Part shown: piece by piece, positions 22,327-33,200 of the stretch
How the letters are laid out: each line of letters opens with the position of its first letter
Numbering within the stretch: position 1 is the stretch's first letter
Assembly: GCF_006539565.1 (NCBI RefSeq)
Contig: NZ_BJNG01000052.1
Location: 1 to 33,623, forward strand
DNA: 33,623 nucleotides
Direction of reading: 5' to 3'
Source of the DNA: Pseudonocardia hydrocarbonoxydans
Lineage (GTDB): Bacteria > Actinomycetota > Actinomycetes > Mycobacteriales > Pseudonocardiaceae
Notes under the pieces: model-generated
Told to the model about the DNA's origin: nothing
The model's database searches: none
What the model saw: only the letters and a program-made list of their open reading frames with translations
Position numbers and translations under genes: made by a program

Positions 22327-25107
22327 TCATCGTCGTCGAACTGTCTGCCGTCCCGATCGTGCGTCACACGCTCGGCAGGATGGGCGTGCGGGCAGGGTCG
22401 TCTCGTCGCGGATCTGCAGGCGTCCGCACCCACAGCGGTCCGCCATGCGACCTGACCCGGCGATGCCGGGAGTGTTCCGGCGGCGGGTGGCGCGCAGTAC
22501 CGCGGCGGCGAGTTCGGGATGGTCGAGACGCAGGACGGTGCCCGGGAAGTAGCCGAGGAGCGCGTCGGTCGATGCCCACACGACGTCGTCGAGGACGGCC
22601 AGCGACTCCCGCACGGGCGTGCACGGTCGCAGAAGTACGTCGCTGTGGCGGAGTCCGGCGAGCCCGGGCGGGATGTCGCCGCCGCTGGTGGGGTGGTGCC
22701 AGACGGTGGTCGTGCAGCCGCGGTCGGCTGCGGCGGCCAGATGTGCGACGAGGCGGGCAGCTACGTCGTCGTCGACGAGCTCGCTCCAGATCTCGATGGT
22801 CGACTCGGCGCGGTCGATGTCAGCGCGCATCCGTTCCAGGTCTGGTTGGCCGAGATCGTGTCCGGCGATGACGTCGAGGGGGTTGGCGTAGTCGCACTCC
22901 GCCAGAGCGGACTTGAAGAAGTCGCCGACGGCGTCTCTGTGTGGGCGTTTGCGATGGATTCGGTCGACGTCCGCCACGATGATCAGTCGTTTGCGGGCGC
23001 GGCTCATGGCGACGTTCACGAGCCGGGAGCCGTTCGAGGCGTCGGGTTCACCGAACCAGGGGTGCAACGTCATGCCGCCGCGGACGGCGTCGACGGCGTC
23101 GAAGATCACCACGTCGCGCTCCCCTCCCTGGAAGCGGTGGACCGTCGATGCGATGCCCCGGCCGTCGTCCTCGCCGACCAGGGCTTCGAGCAGCTTGGCC
23201 TGGGGGTTGAACGGTGTGATCAGGGCGGGCTCCGGCCCGGTCAGGCCGCGGTCGGCGACCATCGCCGCACTGAGCAATACGTGGATGAGGTTGTAGCGCG
23301 AGTTCTGCCCGCTGCGTCTCGCCACCCGCGATCGCAGGGCGCTGGTGTCCACGCAGACGATCGGGGCCATCGCCCGCAGGTCCGTACCCGGGTGGCGACG
23401 GCGGACGCTGTCCGCGGTGCGGAGCCTGCTCTCCGGATAGAACCCGTCGCTGATCGCCTCGGCCAGGATCTGGGGCATGCGGTGCTGCTCGGTCAGCGCG
23501 ACCAGGTTCGGCGGGGACTGCCGACGCGTGACCGCGGCGGCCACGCCGGAGGACTCGAACGCGCTGCGCCGCAGCCACGTGTTCGCGCGCGGAGTGTCCG
23601 CGATGACGACCGGGGGCAGCTGGCGGAAGTCGCCGGCGACGACGGTGTGCCCACGACCCGCCCCGGCCGCGATCATGGTCAGCGAGGAGGACAGCATGCT
23701 GGCCTCGTCGATCACCACCACGTCGAACGCCATCCCGGACAACGTCGGCATGAGCAGTTGGTGCGTGGTGGCGGCGACGAGGTGCGCGTCCTGGCAGACC
23801 TGCCGTCGGACCGCGGCGAGCAGCCTCTCCAGGGCGCGCGCCAGCACCTGCTGATCGGCGAGTTCGACCTGGAGACGGTCGAAGTCCCCGCCGGCGTTCC
23901 GCCCGGACTTCTCCCGCTCACGCAGCTGGACGCGGAGCTGGCGGATCCGCTCGGTGGCGCGCATCAGGTCCGCCGCCACCGGTTCGCCGCGTTGCTCTGC
24001 GATCTCTTCGACAAGCACCGGTCCGCCCGGCCGTTTCACGAGCCGGGTGTCCGTCGGTTGTCCGACCCGCACCACGCTGCCGGGAGTGGTGTTCCCCATC
24101 CGTCCGAGCGCCGCCTGGAGCGCGATGTCCACGGCGGTGTTGGTCGGTGCCGTGAGCAGTGTGCGTAGGCCGCGGCGACGCAGCTCGTCCACCAGGACCG
24201 ACAACGTCGTGGTCTTGCCGGTGCCCGGAGGTCCCCACAGCCAGGTGATGCCATCGCACAGACCGCTGTTCACGGCCAAGCTCTGGGCGTCGTTGAGCAT
24301 GCCCCACTGCTGCCCGCGACCGACGGACCGCTCCTGCTGACCGATCGGGCTGACGACGGCCAGGGCGGCGGCCGGATCGAAACCCGACGCACCATCGACC
24401 AGCTCGTTGAGTCGCTTGCTCTGGGTCGACAGGAGCCAGGACAGGTCACAGCGCAGCGTCGCGGTCGCCGGTGTGGGGGCCTCCGTGGGGACGGCCAACG
24501 TGATCGCTGCGCCGAACACGGATATGACCTCGACGGAGACGACCTGGCCTGGAGCGACGACCAGCGTTGCGGCGGTCCCCTCGCGGGCGCTGACCTCGCC
24601 GTCGGCCTCGAACCTCATCAGAGCGCGGGTAGCGCCGATCGCGACGACATGCCCCCCGCGGAGCGGAACGTCGGTCTGGGTTCGCTTCCGTGTGACGGCC
24701 GAGAGCTCGTCGGAGAGAGCGCCGACCGCCTCGCGGACGGAGCCGGCCCACCCCGCGGGGACGGGAGCTGGCGGCGGCTCCGCCGGCTGGGTCAGGCCGA
24801 GCTCGGCGCGCAGCGCATCGAGCTTCCGCCTGGCCGCGGGACTCAACCCGTCGGGATCTGGACGGTGGACCCGGAACTCGCCCCTTGGGGGCTTGCCCGC
24901 CGGTCCGGGATTCGGTGCCGCCCAGCCGCGAGGCACCCACTGGTCACCGACCAGATCGGCCAGTCCGTGCTCCTGGCACGCCTGCCAGATCGCGCCGATG
25001 TCCGCTCGGCCCTGGCCGAGCTGGTCGAGCGCGGTCATCAGCGCGTGCTGGGTCATCGGCCCGTCTCGGAGGGCGCGCTGGAGCGCGTCGACCAGTCTCA
25101 TCCGCAC
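22327..25107 (-). CDS. Upf1/SMUBP2-like SF1 helicase with degenerate C-terminal PLD-like domain
   Basis: 926 residues. The N-terminal 65 residues look like a small helical domain, followed by a Pro-rich linker and a beta-rich segment (about 140-225). The helicase has Walker A GPPGTGKT at 292-299, motif II DEAS at 467-470, AGDFRQLPP at 491-499, a TEQHRMP motif, STVHRFQGGERDVVIFD and VNVAMSRARKRLIIV, the COG1112/Upf1 pattern. From about residue 755 a PLD-like fold follows (ADIDRAESTIEIWSEL, AADRGCTTTVW). Where PLD nucleases have HxK-x4-D, this protein reads R833-E-S835-x4-D840, so the catalytic His and Lys are missing. Four C-terminal Cys (892, 894, 911, 914) may bind zinc. Helicase plus PLD resembles Mokosh type II. 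It starts with GTG at 25107 (ATG at 25101 also possible), 37 bases after the UvrD-like gene. Confidence 0.85.
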   Translation of the reverse strand: MRMRLVDALQRALRDGPMTQHALMTALDQLGQGRADIGAIWQACQEHGLADLVGDQWVPRGWAAPNPGPAGKPPRGEFRVHRPDPDGLSPAARRKLDALRAELGLTQPAEPPPAPVPAGWAGSVREAVGALSDELSAVTRKRTQTDVPLRGGHVVAIGATRALMRFEADGEVSAREGTAATLVVAPGQVVSVEVISVFGAAITLAVPTEAPTPATATLRCDLSWLLSTQSKRLNELVDGASGFDPAAALAVVSPIGQQERSVGRGQQWGMLNDAQSLAVNSGLCDGITWLWGPPGTGKTTTLSVLVDELRRRGLRTLLTAPTNTAVDIALQAALGRMGNTTPGSVVRVGQPTDTRLVKRPGGPVLVEEIAEQRGEPVAADLMRATERIRQLRVQLREREKSGRNAGGDFDRLQVELADQQVLARALERLLAAVRRQVCQDAHLVAATTHQLLMPTLSGMAFDVVVIDEASMLSSSLTMIAAGAGRGHTVVAGDFRQLPPVVIADTPRANTWLRRSAFESSGVAAAVTRRQSPPNLVALTEQHRMPQILAEAISDGFYPESRLRTADSVRRRHPGTDLRAMAPIVCVDTSALRSRVARRSGQNSRYNLIHVLLSAAMVADRGLTGPEPALITPFNPQAKLLEALVGEDDGRGIASTVHRFQGGERDVVIFDAVDAVRGGMTLHPWFGEPDASNGSRLVNVAMSRARKRLIIVADVDRIHRKRPHRDAVGDFFKSALAECDYANPLDVIAGHDLGQPDLERMRADIDRAESTIEIWSELVDDDVAARLVAHLAAAADRGCTTTVWHHPTSGGDIPPGLAGLRHSDVLLRPCTPVRESLAVLDDVVWASTDALLGYFPGTVLRLDHPELAAAVLRATRRRNTPGIAGSGRMADRCGCGRLQIRDETTLPARPSCRACDARSGRQTVRRR

Positions 25108-25144
25108 GGTCCGGGCGGCGGGTACCTGGCGATCATGTCGAGGG

Positions 25145-27286
25145 TCAGCTCCGTTGCATGACGGCTAGTTCGTCGCGTGCCCTCGTTGCTGCGACGTAGA
25201 CCAGCGACCGACCGCGCAACTCGGTGTCGCCGCGCTCGGACTCGTCCAACGACGCCAGGCGGGCCTTCTCGCCGGACGACCGGGTACCGACATCGGCCAG
25301 TACCACCTTGGAGAACTCCATGCCCTTCGCTCTGTGCATCGTCATGACGAGCACGCGGTCCGCCGGAGGCTTGTCGCGATCGACCGCGCGCGCTGACACC
25401 CCCCGCTCGGTGAGGCCGTTGACGACCCGCTCGCACTGGAACTTGTCGTGGACGAGGACGGCGATGGTCCCGGCCTGGGTGCCGGAGTCCGTCCAGCTCC
25501 GCACGTGCTGGGCGATGGAGTCGAGCTCGTCGGTCAGCGAGGTCGTCGTGACGAGGTGCGGCGGGGGCCCGGAGCGGGCTGACCGGTACCCGGTGGACTC
25601 CGGCTGCTCCTCCAGGTCGACGAAGTCGGCACCGTCGAGGATCGTCATGGCGTAGTTCAGGTTCTGGGCCGTCGTGCGGTAGTTCAGGGTGAGACGCTGC
25701 GAGCGCCCGACGATCTTGATTCCGTAGCGGCCGAGCACGGTCCGCGGGCCGTAGATGCGTTGATGGGAGTCCTCGGCGATGAACAGGTCGTCGGGTCCGT
25801 TTGGGGCGATGGCGCGTAGCAGCTGCCAGTGAGCAGGGGAGAGGTCCTGGCCCTCGTCCACGAGGACGTGATCGGCCATGTGGTGGGCGGTTCCGTCAAC
25901 GCCCTCCAGGTAGGCCGCGGCTGCCGCAGCGGCCTCGGCGAAGTCGAGCGTGCCGTCGATGCGGTTCTGCGACCGGTATGCCGCGATCAGCGTCCATACG
26001 GCCGCCCGCTTGGCCCGGTCGAGAGCCACCCCGCGGCCTGGTCGCCGTACGCGCAGGTACTCGGCCTCGTTCTTCACGCGGTTCGGCAGGACGACCAGCG
26101 AATACTCCGCGATCAAGAAGGTCTCGTTGGCGATCTCCGGCGGCAGGCCGGTACTGGAGGAATCGAGGACCGACCGCCAGCGAGCCGAGGGCGTCCGGCC
26201 GTTCGGGTTGGCCCGTTCGTCACCGAGAACGGCGCCCACTCCGGCTGCGATGTCGGAACCGGCCGACCGGATCACCGCCGAAGTCAGTGCGTCCACGCCG
26301 GCGATGTACACGCCGGGAACGCCCGGCTCGGTGGTTTGCACGACGCGCGGGTCGAGCTGGGCGAGGCTGTCGCGGAGCGAGTGTGCGAGGTTGGTGGTGA
26401 ACGTGGTGAGCACGATGCGCGCGCTCGGGTTGCGCAGGGCCAATGCTCGGGCACGGTGGACGAGCACCACCGTCTTGCCGGTTCCGGCGCCGCCGGACAG
26501 GCGGAACGGTCCGCTGTAGGACTTCTTGACGTATCGGCGCTGCTCCGGGTGCAGGAACACGCGCCAGGCTCCGAAGTCACCCTGCTCGATGACCTGCCGC
26601 AATTCCTCCTGGTCGTCGATGAAGGAGAACTGTGCGGCGGCAGCGGGCTGTCGAAGGGAACGGAGCAGATCGGCGTCTTGATCGCCGGATGGTTCCGGAG
26701 GTCGGCTGAGCTCCAGGCGCTCGATGATCGCGTCGACGGAATCTGTGGTGGCGAGGTCGACCAGGATCAGGCCCAGCCAGCCCTCGTGCCGGGCAGCGAG
26801 GGTGAGGATCGCGTCCTCGTCGGGAGCGGCCAGGGCCTCGTCGGCGACGCTCTCGGGAACACCGAGCCGGTCGACCAGATCGGCCCGGGCGCGTCCCAGC
26901 CGGACGAACAGCGGCTCGGCCTTCGGCGGAACCGTGATCGTCGGCGGCGGCGGTGGCGCCGCGATCTCGTCGATCTGGGGGAGCCCGTTGATCGGGTTCA
27001 TGGTGAGCCGCACCTTGCGGGCCACGTCGATCGCATCGTCGTGGGGCCAGACCCCGTGTATGACGTAATGGTGCTCGCCGTTCCCGTCGATCCGGAACAT
27101 CACGGCTCGCCAGAACTGGGATACGCGTCCGGTCCGCACGCGTGGATCCGCGGAGTTGTTGATCGGCTCGACGTGCAGCCCGGGGGTCGTGTCGTCGGCG
27201 GAGAGCTTCTGCAGGAACGCCATGGCCTGCGACCGCACCGACCCGTCCAGCTTGACCGGCCACTTGGTCATGATGATCGTCGGCAT
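25145..27286 (-). CDS. UvrD-like SF1 helicase with N-terminal RelE/ParE-like domain
   Basis: 713 residues. Residues about 5-92 resemble a RelE/ParE toxin fold: DPRVRTGRVSQFWRAVMFRI, a beta strand ending in YVIHGVWPHDDAIDVARK, then a Pro-rich linker. The helicase core has Walker A GGAGTGKT at 265-272, VLVDEGQDLSP as motif II, IAEDSHQRIYG, LTLNYRTTAQNL as motif IV, MTMHRAKGMEFSKVVLADV as motif V and LVYVAATRARDELAV as motif VI, all intact. No nuclease domain is evident. The ATG at 27286 follows the TAG of the upstream helicase gene with no intervening base, so translation is coupled and the proteins are likely made together. The RelE-like part could bind RNA, the ribosome or a partner; catalytic residues cannot be assigned. 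Confidence 0.9.
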   Translation of the reverse strand: MPTIIMTKWPVKLDGSVRSQAMAFLQKLSADDTTPGLHVEPINNSADPRVRTGRVSQFWRAVMFRIDGNGEHHYVIHGVWPHDDAIDVARKVRLTMNPINGLPQIDEIAAPPPPPTITVPPKAEPLFVRLGRARADLVDRLGVPESVADEALAAPDEDAILTLAARHEGWLGLILVDLATTDSVDAIIERLELSRPPEPSGDQDADLLRSLRQPAAAAQFSFIDDQEELRQVIEQGDFGAWRVFLHPEQRRYVKKSYSGPFRLSGGAGTGKTVVLVHRARALALRNPSARIVLTTFTTNLAHSLRDSLAQLDPRVVQTTEPGVPGVYIAGVDALTSAVIRSAGSDIAAGVGAVLGDERANPNGRTPSARWRSVLDSSSTGLPPEIANETFLIAEYSLVVLPNRVKNEAEYLRVRRPGRGVALDRAKRAAVWTLIAAYRSQNRIDGTLDFAEAAAAAAAYLEGVDGTAHHMADHVLVDEGQDLSPAHWQLLRAIAPNGPDDLFIAEDSHQRIYGPRTVLGRYGIKIVGRSQRLTLNYRTTAQNLNYAMTILDGADFVDLEEQPESTGYRSARSGPPPHLVTTTSLTDELDSIAQHVRSWTDSGTQAGTIAVLVHDKFQCERVVNGLTERGVSARAVDRDKPPADRVLVMTMHRAKGMEFSKVVLADVGTRSSGEKARLASLDESERGDTELRGRSLVYVAATRARDELAVMQRS

Positions 27287-30200
27287 CTACGACTCCCCAT
27301 GTGAGACGGCGTCGGCAAGTGCGGTGGCGATAGCGTCCGGCCCGGGCAGGACGACACGCCAGCCCGCCGCTTCGAGATCGATGCGGTCCTGCTCCGACAT
27401 GTCCGACAGTGCGACGGCGATGCGCAGGTCGGGCCATGAGAGGTCGAGCGGAATCCCCTGCGGCCCCTCGAAGCCCACCTCTGGAGGTGCGAGGCCGCCG
27501 TAGCGGGCGAGCGCCACGATGAGGTGGCGTTCCGTGCCGGGCAATGCCGCCCCGTACGCCTCTGCCCATTCGATCGGCATGTCGGTGGTCACCTCCACCG
27601 GCGTCGGAGCCGGGGGCGTCGTCACCGCCGCGGAGACGCGGTTCGTCGTGGTGATCACTGTCGGCCAGTCCCGCAGGGCCAGCGCGTTCGACAACCGCAG
27701 CCACTCATGCCAGCACCCGACGTGCGCGCTGTCGAGCGAACCGTCTCGGTCGTCGAGCACGAGCGCTGCGGTGATCACCGACCCTGCAGGCTCTACCGCC
27801 AGGGCGCACGCACCCGACCGCCATACGCGGACCGGCCGGGAGCCGCCTCCGGGCAACGCCTCACCGAGCAGAACCGAGCGGGCTGCATCCTCCAACCGCA
27901 CGTCGTCGGGCAGAGTCGCTGCGGTGGCGTGGGGCAGCAGCAGCATCGGCACAGCGCGCGCAACCGTGCGGATGTTCGTCGGGGAGGGCGCGTTGATCCA
28001 GTCGATGAGCCAGTCGATCGGACCGGTCTGAAGGCCCGCGTAGGCGGCTGGGGTGGCCATGAACGGAGGTTGGCTGATCAGCTGTTGCACGATCGCCTCG
28101 GCGAACCACGCCGGCGGCGATGTGTTGCCCTGCTCGGCGCTTTGGACGTCGGCGGCGGTGACGGCGAGGACGATGCGGCCGGTGTCGCGCAGAATCTCCC
28201 GCTTGGCAGCGTCGTCGGCCAGCCGGTTGTGCGCGACCGAGGCGTGGAAGGCGCGGCCGTCGACGAAGATCGCGACGGCGGGCACGGAGGTGTCGTTGGT
28301 CTCGAGCACGAAGTCGGGCTTGGAGTTCTCCAGGTTCACCTGCGGGCTCAGCGTCCAGTGCCGGTGCTGCCCAGGCAGGGTGGCCCGCACCGCGTTGCCC
28401 AGCGCTCCGGGTACCTCGGTGACCGCGGCGCCGAGGATCCTCAGGCGCTCGACGAACAGCTTGCGGAACCGCTGCTCGAGATGGGACTCCGGATCCTCCG
28501 GCGGCGGCTCCTCGGTGATCGCCCATGGCGTGGCGATGCCGTCGGCGCCGACGCCGAGCAGGGTGCGCAGGTGGCGCTCGGCCGACGCCCGAGACACCCG
28601 CCGCACCTGAGCGGGGGCCACGAACGGAAGGAGACAGCGGTGGCAGGCCTGTCGGGCCTCGTTGCGACACTCGCAGTCCCGCACCCGCTCCCACGCGGTG
28701 ACCAGCAGGTCGCGCAGCAGCGTGGGATCGGCGAGGCCCACGAGATAGCCGGTGCCGCCGGGGACGGCGTCGTGCAGGAGCACCGCTTCGTGGTTCCCGG
28801 AGCCGTCGCCGAGTGTCGGGTCGACGACCTGCTCGATGCGGATGTGGTCGGGATGGCCGCCGAGCTGCTCGCGCAACCCGAGCAGCACCGCCGCGGCCAG
28901 GCTGGGTACGGCGAAGTCGTCGCCGATCGTCACTGCGTTGGGCAGCCGCAGCAGCAGCCCCTGTGTGCGCAGGGTCCGCGACAACGCGACGGTGGCGGTG
29001 TGTTCCTCGGCGGCGGTCCGGTAGCGGCACCAGGGGCGGTGTTCGTGCGGGAGGTTGCGCCCGGCCTCGGTGTCGAGCTTGCCGCAGCCGGAGCAGACCC
29101 GGAACAGGGCGCCCGAGTACTCCTGGCCGGCGATGGTCCGGTTCGAGCCGTGGCCTGGGCCGCCGATGTTGATCCAGCGCAGGTCCATCGCCCGCACATA
29201 GGTGCAGCCGAGTCCCACGTCCTGGACGAACCAGCGGCGCGCGATCTGGGCGGGGTCGACGTCGGCGGCGGTGACCACCTGGAACACGCGGTTGTCGCGC
29301 TGGTCCCGTCGATCGGAGATCATTACCTCGTCGCGACGCACCTCGGCCGTGACGTGGGTCAGCGCGACGACGTCGACGCGTTGTCCGGTGTCGGCGATCC
29401 CGGTGCTGCCGCACCGCGGGCACGACGGGACCGTCCGCTCGACCCCGTCGACGGCCACGTCGACGGCGTAGCCACAGGCCGGGCAGAACACCCACGGCCG
29501 GATCGCCACCTGGTCCACGCCCAGGTCGACGGCGTCGATGGTGATCTCCCAGCCCCGCGCGTAGAACCGGGCCCCGGGTGCGAACTCCCGGATGGCCTGG
29601 GCCGATCCGCGCTGGAACTGGGCGTGCTCGGTCTTGAACGTGCTGGTGTCCGGGTCGGTCCAGCTCAGCCCGACGTCGAGGGTGACGCTGTCGTCGAGCA
29701 GCGTGTAGTTGGGCAGCAGGCCGTGTTCTTCCAGCACCCCGATCCAGTACTCACCGCGCTGGTGCCCGAGCTGGCCGAGGGTGAGCCTGCGGGCGGTCTC
29801 CGCGGAGCGCAGCGCGCGCTTGTCGTCGTCGGTGGCGGCCGGCGAGGAGACCTTGGCGACGAGCTCCGGCAGCACCTCCTCGATGGCGTCGACGCGGTGC
29901 CGCAGGGTTTCCACGGTGTGCTGCCAGCGGCTGCTCGCCGCGTGGAGGTGCCGGGCAAAGTCGCTGGTGCCGGGCCCGTCAGGGGTTCGCAGCCAGCTGT
30001 GGAGCGACTCGACGATCGTGTCGGGCAGGGCGTCGAACGTGCTGCAGAAGCGGGCGGTGTGGGTGTCCGCGTGGGTCTCGGCGTGCGTGATCAGGTCGCC
30101 GAGGAAGGTGCCCGGCCCGCTGGAGCCGAGCGCCCCCGGAGCGGTGCGCGGGTGCGGGCGCTGGGCGTCGCGGGCGAACTCGTCCACCAGGTGCGCCGTG

Positions 30201-33200
30201 TACTGGCGGCGCAGGATCTCCTCGGCCTGCAGGTACGTGGCCGGCGGGCGGACCTCACCGTTGATTACCGACAGCGGCTCGCCGAGCTTGGGCAACTGCT
30301 CTCCGCGACCGGTGACGTACGCGAGGTTGAGCGCGTTCCCCGTCAGCCGACCGGCCCGGCCGATCCGCTGCAGGTAGGCGGCGACGGTGCGGGGCAACGA
30401 CGATAGGAACACCGCCGACAGGTCACCGATGTCGATGCCCATCTCCAGCGTGGGCGTCGCGACCAGGACGTTCGGGGCCTGGGGGCTGGTGTCGGCGCCC
30501 TTGAAGCCGTTCTCGTACGCCAGCCGAGTCTCGTCGTCGAGCAGGCTGGTGTGCTCGCGCGCGACGACGCGGCGCATGTCCGGGGAGGCGTAGAGCCTGC
30601 GGTAGAAGTTGTCCGGCAGCTCCGCCGGGGCCAGCCGGCCCCGGCAGCGGATCAGCATGCAGGGCGCGTCGGCCAGTTGCGCCACCGTGGTGGGCGGGCC
30701 GGTGACCACGGCCCGGCACGTGCCGCAGACGAGCAGGTGCCGCTTGCCGACCAGGTCCTCGGCGGTGGTCGGGGCGACGACGACGCCTGCGGCGGGAACG
30801 GCGTACACGGTGGCGTTGGACTGGCTGGTGGTGGCGGTGAGCACTCCGTCGTGGGCCAGGCGTTCGAGCAGGAGCCGGGCCAGCCGCCCGCCGTCGTGCG
30901 CGCTGACGTCCAGCGCCCGCGAGGTCCATTGCGCATACCAGGACTTGGACGAGGTGACCGGCTCCAGGCCGTCGCGCGGTTCCCCGTCGCCACCGACCCG
31001 CGGGTACCCGGGCGCGGGTCGGCCCCGGGGGAACGCGGGCATGCCGTCCTGGCGGGGACGGCCACCCGTGATCGACCAGCGGTTCCCGTCCTCGCGACGG
31101 TAGGTGTCGAACCAGGGGTGCTCGATCGCGCCCTGGGCGCGCATCCGGTCGAGCACCCCGCGCACCCAGCCGACCAGGGTCGCGTCGAGGGGCTCGCCGT
31201 CGATCGTGGTCTGCTGCGCGAACCCGGCCAGCGCGGTGCGGGCGGCGGTGGCCATCTTCGCGGGCTGCCCCGCCTCCACCTCGACCGCGACCGACCCGGT
31301 CAGCTCCAGGGTGCGGCCGGTGCGGGCGTTGAGCCCGAACTCCAGGGCGGCGTCGAGGGCCAGCCGCTTGCGCACCCGGGAGCGGACGCTCTGCGGCACC
31401 CCCCGCAGCGTCGCCGTGGTCCAGAACGGGGTGAACGACTCCCGGTCGGCGCAGTCGGGCGCGAGCAGCCGGTAGCGCGCGAAGGGCTCGTTCCCGGCGA
31501 GCCGGATGACCTCGTCGACGAGCTGGTCGAGCGCCAGCGGCCCGTCCTGGACGGCCTCGCGCAGCACCGCACGCAGGGTGAGCGTGTGCGAGCGGGCCTG
31601 GACGAACCCGGCGCGGTGGGCCGCGTCCTGCACCGAGTCGGTGAAGACCAGGGCCTTCTTCTCCCGCGGAGCGAGCTGCGGCGAGCCGAACAGGGTGGAC
31701 AGCGACACCGACAGCAGCGTGGCGATCGCGCTGCCGAGGAAGCGGATGCCGTCCTCCTGGCCGCATGCCGGGCACGTGTCCTTGCGGGCGTCCTCGTCGG
31801 CATCCGGCCCGGCGCTGGTCAACACGGGCAGCAGCCAACCGTCGCGCAGGTCCGCGTCGTCGTCACCGGGAGGTGTGGGCTGCAGCTCGCGGCTGCGCAC
31901 CGAGAACCAGGCGAGGCCATCGCCGGGCTTGGACCCGGCGTACACCGCCTCGGCCTCGGCGGCGGCGTACAGCAGCGGGCGGAACCGCCCCTCCCGTCCG
32001 GCGTGGTCGCGTCGGATCGTCTCGTCGTTCGTCGCCAGGCTGGCGCCGACGGGGGCCAAACCGACTCCCCAGCCGGAGCGTCCGCAGTGCCGGCAGTAGA
32101 CGGCCGGGAACGACGGGCGGACGTCGTCGGCGTCGTCGTCCGCGGTGGGCGGGCCGTCGTCGCCCCAGCGGAACTGCGCGGTCGGGTCGGCGGCCCGGTC
32201 GATGCGGGTCAGCTCCCGCACCCATAGGTGGGCCTCGATGGACAGCGCGGCCCGGCCGGTCAGGGCGCGGACGTGGCCCAGCGCAGCGACGACCCGCGAC
32301 AGGAACAGCTCCCAGGCCGAATCGGCGCCGGTGGCGGCGAGCGCGGCGGTGGCGGTCGGGCCGAGTACATGGACGACCAGGTCGCCGAGGCCCACCGCGT
32401 CGGCGCTGTCTCGCGCCAGCGCCGCGACCAGCGGGTGCGCCCGGCACAGCGCGAGCAGCTGCTCGGGGTCGGCAGGGTCGGGGATGCGGTCGTAGAGGCA
32501 TCCGAGGACGGTCCGGGCCAGTGTCTCGCCGACCGGGTCCGGCCCGAGGGAGTCCACGGCCGCGTTGCCTGCGGCCACGTCGAGCGCGGAGGTGTCGATC
32601 GGCGTCCAGCCGGCCGGTGCCGCATCCGTCCACTCGTCCAGGCTCAGCCGCGACTCGGTGATCACGCCGTCGTCGGCGAAGCGCTCGCCGAACACCGTGT
32701 GCGCGAACTCCAGCATCACGTCGGGATCGCCCTTATCGCCCAGTGTCGCCGACGTGGCGACCGGGGTCATTCGGCCGAGCGGGCGGGTCCAGTCGTCCTG
32801 CGTGATGGTGGCATCGTGCTTGGGCCAGTGGCTCTTGAGGGCCATCCCGAGACGGCGCAGCAGCATCGCGACGTCGGTGCCCTGCGCGCCGTCGTAGGTG
32901 TGGAACTCGTCGAGGACCAGGTAGCGCAGGCTGGTGGCGGACTGCCGCCAGATCTCCTGGTCCCGGTCGCGCAGCAGGAGCTGGTCGAGCATCTTGTAGT
33001 TCGTGAGCAGGATGTCCGGCGCGGTGTCCTGGATGATTGCCCGATCGGTGATCAGCCCGTCGGCGGTGACCATGGTCCGCTTTGGCCCCTCCTGGCCGGT
33101 GTAGATCGCGGCGGTGACGGCGCGCAGCGCGGGGTGCTTGGTGATCAGCCCGGTCAGCCGCTGGGCCTGGTCGTTCGCCAGCGCGTTCATCGGATAGAGG

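Noticed and set aside
22519..32227. Long plus-strand ORFs opposite the helicase genes (up to 960 codons)
   Set aside because: They are antisense frames of real helicase genes in very high-GC DNA, His/Val/Gly/Asp-rich without motifs.
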